Source: Delphinus delphis (Eukaryota > Chordata > Mammalia > Artiodactyla > Delphinidae). From it: a DNA stretch of 64,000 nt. The notes below the pieces were generated by a model. That model worked only from the letters and a program-made list of their open reading frames with translations, ran no database searches and had not been told where the DNA came from. A program made the position numbers and the translations under genes. Where the stretch lies: NCBI RefSeq assembly GCF_949987515.2, contig NC_082688.1, forward strand, positions 107,301,893 to 107,365,892, in the 5' to 3' direction. Positions 54,770-64,000 of the stretch are shown in pieces; within the stretch, counting starts at the first letter, position 1; every line of letters begins with the position of its first letter.

Positions 54770-54950
54770 CAGATTCACCCAGCACATACTGCATGAGCAC
54801 TGACTGGGTGCCTGGAACTAGGAACTTCGCGTGTATCATTCTGTCTAATGGTAAAAACCCCACGAGAAGGCACAGATGGGGAAACTGAGGCCCAGAGAAG
54901 GTGGGTGAATTGCCCAAACTCACACGGCTTTAGACTTCCAGCCCAGTCCC
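54770..54950 (-). repeat. MIR SINE remnant
   Basis: 'actgggtgcctggaactagg', 'gatggggaaactgaggccca' and 'gaattgcccaaactcacacg' mark a reverse MIR. Confidence 0.75.
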
Positions 54951-55659
54951 CTATCCATACTCCTCAGCTGGTGACGTTTGCGGGATGGGGACCCGACTGC
55001 TTGCAACCCCATGGGCTCTGGATAAATTGTGCCGGGAACATGCTGCTGGATGAGAAAGGACTTGGAGTAAAGCAGGATATCAGAGTTCCAATCTGGGTCT
55101 TTCCAGCAAATTCTCTTGGGTCAGTGCGACCCTCTCAATAGTAAGTTAGACCATACGAAACTGCCATTTTTGTTGGTCAAAAGTAATTGAATATTACCAA
55201 TTTCATAGGTTCCACCTAACAGTATGGAACAATCTTACGAAAAAGTGTCTGGAGACCGAGGGCTAGAGGAAATGACCTCTCTCTGCCTCAGGGTTCTATG
55301 ATTTGTCCCTTGAGTTTAATTGCAAGTGTGGTCAGCCTTACTGGGGCAATGGCTGGGACCCAATAGATTCTATATCCTCTACTACCACCACCCACCCAGG
55401 GGAGGTGACAGATGCGTGGTCTTGAACAAGCCCCTTCTCCCATGGCTGGTGAGCCCCAAGGCTAACGTGCTATGGGTCAATGGCCGCATCCCCTGGGAAT
55501 GGGGCTAGGATAAGACAGGCCATCTACCCACTGACACGGAAACCCCCAACCGTCTCCTCCATCTCTCCCAGTTCTTTATGTCCCACAAGGATTCCGGATC
55601 CCAGATGGTGATGTAAAGGCTTGGTGGGAATTCGAGTGGCCTTTAGGCCAGGGCTGTAG

Positions 55660-55895
55660 AGTGAGGCAGGGGTTCTGGGGCTGACACACCTGGATTACCA
55701 TCCCAGTGCTGTCACTTCCCAGGTGGGGAGTGCCCCCAGGAAAGGCATTTACCCCACCTCTGTTACATACCTCGGCTTCCTCAGCCACAGAATCTGGATA
55801 GCACCGGTACCTACTTCGAGGGCTGTGGTGAGGGTGAGTGAGGTAGTGTCTGTAACGCTCCCAGGAGATGCTAGCCAATGTTTGCATTATTGTCC
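55660..55895 (+). repeat. MIR SINE remnant
   Basis: 'gacacacctggattaccatc', 'ctcggcttcctcagccacag', 'ggtacctacttcgagggctg' in sense order. Confidence 0.7.
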
Positions 55896-57344
55896 CTGCA
55901 AGCCTCGTGCATTTACTAAGCACCCGTGTGGAGCCAGGGCTGGTCCAGGGGCCTGAGGGACCCTCCCCTAGTTTCCCTCTTTGCTCCACCCCCCCTTGCC
56001 CTGGCTGCGTCGTTGGTGGTCTCAGGCCCACCGCAGCACTGAATCCCTGCGATAACTCTGGGGTCATGGGGGTCAGCCTGGGGCCAGCAGCTGCTCAGGC
56101 ATCCGGATCTCTCCACGCTCCCTGCTGATGGGGGGCTGTGTCGGAGGCTTGAGGCTCTCAGAGACGTTGGTGTAAACACCGAGATGAACACGACAGCATC
56201 CGCAGCAAATCTGGATGAACCAGGAAGCATCTCTCCCTCTGCTGGAAGCCACAGGCCTGGGGGGAGGGGGTCCTGGCCGAAAAAGCAGCATCCCAGCCTA
56301 GGAGGGCCTGTCCCAAAGACCCAGTACCCACAGGTATGCCCAAGGTACCTTGTGCAGATGGTGGGGTAAGGGATGGGCCTTCTCTGAGGCCCCCTTTCCT
56401 GAAACACTGTCCCTCTGGCATTTTTACTCCTGGCATTCCCCCTTATACTCCTTTGCATTCCATGGGACCACTGTGAACCTCAGTCTCTTCTTCTGCAAAT
56501 GGAGGATAATGCCTCCTCTTGCTTGGCCTGTAATATTTGTGAACATCAGATTGTGTGGTACCCAGTGCAGTGTCCGGACACAGAGAAGCACTCAGTACCA
56601 GTCAGCACCTTCCCGCTATGAGTTCTGCGCTCCCCAGAAGTCTTTTCCTAAGATGCTAAGGCCCCTGGGATGGGCCAAAGAGGCAGTGTGGTCTGTGACA
56701 TCCGTCAGTGAAGGAACATGGAGATAGAATCACAGAACTTTGAAGCTGCAAGGCCCCTGCAGAGCTGGGCAAACCCAGTCACATTTCTCTCCTTTGTGAA
56801 GGCTACAGGTCTTGTGGTCAGCTGGCTCAGGTGGGACCTCCACTCACCAGATGTGTGGGCTTCAAGCAGGCTCTCAACCTCCTGAACACCAGCATCCAGG
56901 TCCTAACGTGGGGGTGATAATTATGTCCGCTCTGCTGATGAGGGGAGGTATGAGAAAACGTCTCACTAGTTATTTGCACTGTTTTCAGAGGCTCACGTAG
57001 CTAAGTGTTTCCCCAAATTAGCTGGGAGTCAGTCTCACCAGGCCTGACCCCTAAGCCTCCTCCCTTCCCTGGTCCACAGAGGCGGCCAGTCCGGGGTCTG
57101 GGCCGAGCAGCCCGGGGCTAAAGCCAGGCTCCAGCACCGCGGGTCCTAATTCAATACCAGTAGCTGCTGTATGGGGACTGCTCGCTGTGGGTCAGGCCCG
57201 CCACACACTTGGCTTGTTCATCGTCCCCCATCATCCCTGAGGTACAGATGCCCCTGCTTCCCATGTGCCGGGGATGGCACTGAACTCGAGAGACACACAG
57301 GCAGGCACGGACCCTGCCTGAGAGGGGAATAAATTATAGTCAAA

Positions 57345-57565
57345 ACCACAAAAATAATGGAGGCTACCATCTATTAAGTACTTCCCATGTCCAAGTGCTT
57401 ACTACACCCTCAGAGTTTGGTCCTATTATGTAATTCTGCCCTTATGAAGTGGGTTCTAGTCTTATTCTCATTTTATGGATGAGAAAACTGAGAACTGATT
57501 AGGCAAACAATCAGCTGAGACTGGATCACAACTTGGGTCCTTCTGACACCAAAATTCTTGCCCTT
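57345..57565 (-). repeat. MIR SINE remnant
   Basis: 'ctattaagtacttcccatgt', 'ctcattttatggatgagaaa' and 'actggatcacaacttgggtc' mark a reverse MIR. Confidence 0.75.
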
Positions 57566-58016
57566 CGTCTTACAGTTCTTTCTAGATATTCTCCCCGTTA
57601 GTCCTGTGGATGAAGCGTGGCATACAGTAAATGCTCAGCATCTTAAATAATTGTCATCCTTTCTGTCTTCCTCCAGCCATGTTTGTTCTGGGTCACTCTG
57701 GTTCCTCCCCTCTCCCCATCACGCCATCTGGCTTCCCAGCGTGCCTCACATGACCTCACCTCCCCCCACCTTGAACTTCCGCCACACCAGACCCAGGATC
57801 CCCGGCCCGTTGCCTCAGCCTCCACCTGCTTCGGAGGACTGAAGGGCCAGGAAATAATTGCTTAGCGAGTGATCAATACACTGACATCTTCAGATACTGC
57901 AAACACTTTGACGGCGATCTCCTCTCCCTGATCAGGACCGTTCATAAGAATCTGTGTAAGACTTACGTTTCCTCTTCATTCTTTTCCTCTACACATGCCT
58001 TAAAGTAAGCAGCAAA

Positions 58017-58216
58017 ATACTTTGGACTCAGCTTCCTCCAATAGATTCTGTGGTTCCTGCAGCCCTTCTCAACTCCCTCCCTTTTCCCTATAAAATTAAG
58101 CTTCCCTTCCTTGTTCTCTGGAGTTGCCTATGGGCCTCCATAGTTCATGCCTCCTGAATTGCAATTCCTTTGGCTATTCTCAAATCAACTCACTTTTACT
58201 GGTTTAAAAAAAAAAA
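58017..58216 (+). mobile_element. Poly(A)-tailed retrocopy, probably of an LTR-derived RNA, with 15-base TSD
   Basis: A 200-base insert ending in A14 and flanked by AAAGTAAGCAGCAAA at 58002-58016 and 58217-58231. The target reads TT/AAAG, an L1-endonuclease type site. The insert has a TATA-like 'cctataaaatt' and an LTR-style end 'aaatcaactcacttttactg'. The source family is not assigned. Confidence 0.8.
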
Positions 58217-58231
58217 AAAGTAAGCAGCAAA

Positions 58232-61200
58232 GAAGTGGTGGCAGGATATGCCAGGAGGGGAAAACGAGGGGTCCAAATAATCTCCAGCTAACCGTCAGGA
58301 CCGAGTTCCTAGTACCCACCCTGGCCAGGCTAGTGGGTGTGCAGACCGCAGGGTGTAAGAATTCTGGGGCCAGGGAGACGCCGCACTTCCACTTACAGCA
58401 CGGTCTCTAAGGGAAGTCTGGCACATGCCTGCCAGCTCACGTTCTTTATCCTGCCAATCTGGCCTCACCCACCTTGAGAGGAGGTGGAGAGCCCCTAGGG
58501 TCATTTCACGCTCTGCTTCACGTTTCCTTCCTTAGGTTGATTCTTCCCCTGAACTTGCAAAGATCCACCTCAGATGAGTTCAGGATCTGCCTTGGAGTCT
58601 CTTACCTTCTATTTCCTGCCTCTTAGATCTGTTGGAATAAGGCTACGGCCACAAAACACTTGTGTAGCCAGGCACCTTAGATGCATGACATCCTAACTTG
58701 CCTGGTGTGATTCAGGGATGCCACCCTCTCCCCCTTCTCCTCCCGGAAATGACGCTTGCCTACACCATTAAAGTAAAATGAAAGTTGGCTGTCCATCCAA
58801 CTTCATAGCAGCCTTATTCACAACAGCCAAGAGGTGAATAATGGAATTTTGGAGACTCTCTGTGATGAGTGTGTCTCCAAGAGGCCAATGGTGGCCGATT
58901 GCTGGGTCCCACTGAAACCCAGGGAAGTAATTGTGCAGCAGAAGGGCACAAATAATGTCAACACTCACAAATTAGGCAAATGAATTCCATCCAGTAAGGA
59001 AAAGGGAGAGGGTCCCTGACTAAAGGAACGTCTGGTTTGAAGATATAAAGAAATGATGAAGTGGCCTTACCTCCCAACATTCCTGGGATGGAATGCTGAT
59101 GTACAATCAGTTTTCCACAGATCTTATAAGGTTATGAAAAAACAGTGTTACTAGTATAAGAAGATAGAGTAGTGGATACTTGGTTAATTAAACATGGAAG
59201 CAGGATATCTGTTACTATGGCCGTGATGACTTATTCCCACAAGAGAGATCACAGTGCTGTCTCTCCCTGTGCTTCATATGAGAACCGATACAGGATTACA
59301 GCAGAGTTTCCCAGAGATGCGCCCGGCAGCTCTATGTAATCACTTCTTGAGATAGTAACACATATTGCATACTTTAAAGTGTGAAAAATACTTCAAAAAA
59401 GAAGTCTGTTTTACTTCGCTTAATCTAGCATTTCTCCAAGTAATTTTCTACAAAAACCTTTCTCCACTAATATCTGTCATTCTGTGGAAATAGAATTTCT
59501 AGGAACATACTTAGGAAAATGCTTCAGTATATCATTCAAATACCCTTGACTCACCCCACGATTCATTGAACAGTCAATGTTCGCTCACAAAGACCCGTGT
59601 TGTCCAGGCACCAGAAATGCAGAGTACATGAGTGCAGTCCCTTTCCACCAGACGTACACTGTATGGGGGACACCATGGTCAATTGGCTTCGCAGGGGCTG
59701 TGTAATTCCACAAAACACTGAATAGGAGTTGGAATAGTGGGCAGAGTAGGGTCTGGAGATGCCCGGGAAAGGGCACCTACCCCAGCTCAGGCATCGGGGA
59801 GGGATTGCCATGGGACAAGCTGCTTGAGCTGAGCTTTAAATCAAGTTGAGGAGTTAGCCAGGCTCGTATCGGAGAAGATTGTTTTAGAAAGAAGGAAAAG
59901 CCCACGAGGGACTTCGAAACACCAACAAAAAGAGCTTACGCAGGGGATGACAGAGCAAAAGGTGTGCATAAAGGGATGAGAGAGGAGAGGCTGGAGAAGA
60001 AGATGGGGAAGGATCCTGGAATCTACCGTCTTAAGGAGTGTCGGCTTTGTCCTAAACCATGTGGCACCATGGAGGGTCTAAGCGTGTGGCTGTCTCCCTT
60101 CCTGATACTGCTGGATTGAGAAATTTAACCGCAGTAGCCTGGGGGCCGGGCAGGAGGGGCAGAGCTGAAGAGGCAACCCCAGCACAGGGGATGGGACAGA
60201 CTCCAGACAGGACCTACCATCGTGGGCAAAGGCAACATCCCGGCAAGCAGTTTTATCAGATACATCAGCAGTGGGAAACCTTGCAGTGGATGCCGGTTTC
60301 TGCATAGTCAGGAAATTCTGTGAGGCAGGGGGACAAGACTCTAATCCTGGGGGCACAGGGGAGAGAGGAGATTGAGATATAAAGATCTAGGAGAGCTTTT
60401 TTTTTTTTTTTTAAGAGGAAGCAGTGGTCAGGAGGTAAAAGGGAGCGGTGGGAATTGGGGTACAAGTGAGAATTTGATGCCAGGGACAAAAATCAAAGCT
60501 TCGGTGACACAGGAATAAACATGAAAACCAGATTCATCAAGATTTGTCTCAGAGCTTGGAGTGAAGGTGGGAATGAAGTGGTCTTCGCTGTGAGGCGGGG
60601 GAGCTGAGAACTAAGCAGGTCCGGGCCGGAGAGCTGCCGGTGCAGGTCTCACCCACCAGACTCGCTGCCCAAAGCAACCAAAGCGTTCTGGGCTGGTGCT
60701 GCCCTCTGGTGGCTAGAGAGAAAAAGCGAGAGACAGATCTCTAGGTGGACATCTCCCCTTTCTCTTTGAAGGAATTACATACACTCTGCCCTCACCTCTT
60801 TACAACGTTCTGTGGTTCTCTGTGCACAACTTAGTTCACTCCAGATCAGACACTTGTTCACATGTTCCCTCTTAACTCCTGCATCTCTGCCTTAGCTCAC
60901 TCCCAGCGTTCTCAGGGGAAACCTCTCCCCCTTCCTATCTTGCTTTCTTTTCTTCTTTCCTGAATTTTGTTTTGGGACAGGGGGGATTTCCTTAAATGAC
61001 CCCAGTCACCATTAATAAAAGACAGCAAAGGATCTGTATGAATGGAAGGAAAATACATTAGGTTTGAAACTAAGCACAATTTTTAAAAAGCAGAGCAATG
61101 TTATCAATGTCTACAGCACAGTACTCGTAGGTGATACTCAGGAGCGCCCTCGGGTACATGCAAAAGTCTCCATCTATTTCTCCACCTTCTTCTGATTAAA

Positions 61201-64000
61201 ACTCTATGTCTCCTCAAGAACTAGCATTTAGGAAAGGAAAATGATTGCTTTATTGAATCTGTTATTTTGTTCATGTAAATGATGAGTTTGCAAGAGCATT
61301 TACTTTTTGTTGCAAATACACATCATTTTAGACAATGGGTTTAAATAGATTGGGAGGTGGGGTAGGGGATTGGAACTATTACATTGTTTCCACAAGGAAG
61401 TGTGTTACTATTTCCAAACAAACCCATCCATAAGTAGGGGCTCCCTGGAGCATCACTTCCTTAGCGTCCAGGTGGAGACAAGGTCTACGGGGACGAATGG
61501 AGGTGTGATGGGGACAGCAGATCCCTACACGAGAAAGGGAAGGCTCACTGACTGCACTTCTTCTAGAACTACAACCAGGAGCCCGGCACTGGACAAACGG
61601 ACCCGGGGGCAGAGGAGCAAAGCCAGAGCAACTGTGAGAACCAGTTTCTCTCCTAGCAACTGTACAGAGCATCTCTCAGAACTAAAGACAAGGCCTCCCT
61701 GGCAGTTCCTAGGGTCGCTCCCACCTGCTCACTTGTGCAGGGAGGGAGACTTCCCTTGAGAAGCCAGCACAGGCTGTGCCGTTGCCACGAGGCTCCCCTG
61801 GAAGGCCCACAAGTTAGGAAAAAAACAATGATCTTTGCAGGCATCGGTACAGCTCAGCAGCTCGAATCATGGGTTCCTGCACCTATGAAGAATGACCTCT
61901 GTGCCACGGTCCTGGGGGCGCAGCAGCAGCCAGAGCTCCTGGTGCAGGTCTCGGCCCCTCTGTCCCTCTCTCTCTCTCACACACACACACAGACCCAAGC
62001 ACATTCTGCCCTAGACCTCTCCTTATCTGGGCATGAACACGGCCTGTGTTCTCCCACAGACCAGGAGAGCATCTGCCACCCTCGGGGACGCTTTACTCCA
62101 CCGTTTGCAGAATGAGCCCCCTGAAAGCCGAGGGAAACTGACGATTTCCCTTGAGGAGGAACTCCAGGAAGGTCTCCCTCTCCCGCGGACCCCAGAGAGC
62201 ACACTCCTGCCTGAGCCAGAGAATTGGAGGACATGATGGCAACCGCAGAGGTGACAGGTTGGGCTACAGATGAGCACTTCAGTCTCGTGCTTTTTAAAAA
62301 GAGAACTGAGGACATTCCTTCCTTGCCTTTTTCTTTCTTGCCTCTTCTCTGCCCTCCTGGCTCTCAGGGTTTCCAGTCCTATTCTATGTCTGTTGATCCC
62401 GCCATGTCCACACAGAAGACCCTGGGGGTTCTTGGAAGGGCATCTTGAACCTCCTTTTCTGCACAGCACTTGTCATAAGACTGAGAAATCATCCACCATC
62501 CACATGGAAGACTGGGGCGCTGCCGGAGGCTGGGGCCTGGGTACCACGCCCACCCCGCGTGCCCCGCTCTGGCTCTGCGTTCAGCCCTGCCTCTCCCGCC
62601 CCCATCCCTGCTTGGGGCCGCCCTCCTCTGCTTCAACCCTCGCAGCTCTCCTGTCCCCCCGGGGTGGCTATCTGACCGCCCATCAGCTGGACAAAGCATT
62701 TGTCAGCTTTAATGGATGTACAACTCCCAGCCCTGACATGTTTTATGCATCCCTGGGGGCTTTGATCTCCTTGTCTGCGTACATAAATGAGAGGATTACC
62801 GAGCCATCCAGAACAGGACACCAAAAATGTCTTTCGCTGGGGTGCTTTTGCCTCCAGCAGATAAGAGTCATAAGCCGAAATCCCGGGAGCCATTAGGGCC
62901 CTGAGCCTGAGGGTAACTCTGCTCAGGGAGAAATGGTTCAGGGGGGCTCCCTGTCACAGCTCCCCGATATTGTTTATATCTGGGTGATGCGGATAAAGAA
63001 ACTGGTCAGTTCTGGCCCCGCCCTCCCTCCCGGAAGATTACGAGCAACTGTGGCTGACATTTGCCAAGGCTGCCTGGACTGACTTGGTGGTGGCATATGG
63101 TTACTGTCAGGGCTTTCTAGACGTGCGGGCTGGGACTGGACACTCGGGTGGGGACTGGTATTTTTAGGACACTTTGAGTTCTCAGCTGGATTTAGGCCAG
63201 CTCCCCAGACGGGTACAAAGCGGCAGTGTCACTCCTGCCTGGCTCCACATCCCGAGAGAGGGATGGAGGAAAAATGACAGTGATTATTGCCCTTACCACC
63301 TTATGCCTGGTGGATGCCGGGAGCTGGTGTTTGGAGGTGGGGTTCTTTGAATGCTCACCCGAAGTTTCAAGATGGCAGCACAGACATGGCAACCAGCAGA
63401 GAGATTGGGGAGGGGGTAAGATACCATCGGGGAGGTGGGAAGGGTCCTCGTTAACCATCAGCCAGGTGAGGGGCCTTATAAGTTGCTCAGGTGAGCTAAC
63501 AGCAGCTCTGATCCCGATTCTCTGGCCCCCGTTTGCTTAATAAGGCTGCCGTATCTAGTGACATATTTATCACATGTGCCTATATGTTCTAGGGACAGGT
63601 GAGTCACTGGCAAATAAGGTACACTGCTTCCTTCAATGAGCTCAAGACCTTATCGTCATTTTCCTTTAGTAAAATAACAGGAAAGGCTCCCGGGGTTGGA
63701 AAGGCCGCCTAACCCAACCTCACCTAATGTTTGAGGACCTTCTACAATATCACTAAGAAAGAATCATCTGCCCAAGCTTGAATACTTCTGGTGACGAAGA
63801 CCTCACTACCATAAATCTTTGACACCTTTGATTATTGTAAAGCTCACCCTGGGTCAGAACAAAATTTGCTTTTCCATAGCATCTACCCCTTGGTCTTACT
63901 CCTTGTCTCTGGGGCGGAGTAGCATGAGTGTAACTTGCCTCCACAGATCTTGTGTGGAGTAGTCTCTAACCCACTGGCAGGTCATACTCCACATCTGACA
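58232..64000. other. Intergenic stretch to the window end
   Basis: Contains a T-run (60397-60412) and a CT/CA run (61968-61990). Most of it, in particular 62480-63240, looks non-repetitive. No exon with convincing splice sites or known protein match. Confidence 0.6.

Larger units (their letters stand above)
52091..58000. other. Intergenic stretch with scattered MIR remnants
   Basis: MIR pieces at about 52780-52905 (reverse), 53140-53235 (sense), 54770-54950 (reverse), 55660-55895 (sense) and 57345-57565 (reverse). A G-run lies at 52501-52529. No exon recognised. Confidence 0.65.

Noticed and set aside
62270..62896. A 208-codon open frame in GC-rich intergenic DNA
   Set aside because: No recognisable domain, overlaps several other long frames, and has no convincing splice or start context.

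Overview
The window is mammalian nuclear DNA, most consistent with a cetacean or close relative. It carries tRNA-derived SINEs of the CHR type known from whales, hippos and ruminants: five long copies of the CHR-2 kind or similar, plus CHR-1-like copies. It also holds a cetartiodactyl-type L1 3' end, and I saw no ruminant Bov-B or Bov-tA element. The family names are recalled, not searched.

The only protein-coding gene I can support is BLK, the B-lymphoid Src-family tyrosine kinase, on the + strand. Its twelve coding exons run from 25668 to the TAG at 44347-44349. All exons have GT/AG borders and join in frame to a 501-residue protein (1506 coding bases with the stop). The protein has an N-myristoylation start, SH3, SH2 and kinase domains and a C-terminal regulatory tyrosine. 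Human BLK is 505 residues. A polyadenylation signal lies at 44791-44796. Human BLK has a non-coding first exon far upstream; I could not place it here, so bases 1-25666 are intron 1 and/or upstream flank.

Bases 1-25666 hold CHR SINEs, old L1 fragments, MIR and L2 remnants, CA microsatellites, a TA-flanked inverted-repeat DNA transposon and a very short L1 tail with target-site duplications. Introns 2-12 (25776-44143) add an L1M fragment interrupted by an MLT1 LTR, two direct repeats flanking the SH3 exons, and a CpG-dense stretch in intron 6. Bases 44827-64000 show no recognisable gene. They contain MIR/L2/L1M remnants, a second MLT1 LTR, a poly(A)-tailed retrocopy with a 15-base target-site duplication, and a perfect 38-base tandem duplication.

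I found no new multi-gene system. The points most worth a second look are the Gly in place of Ala just before the DFG motif of BLK, the weak exon 9 donor, the direct repeats around exons 4 and 5, the CpG-dense intronic stretch, and several cleanly dated retrotransposon insertions.
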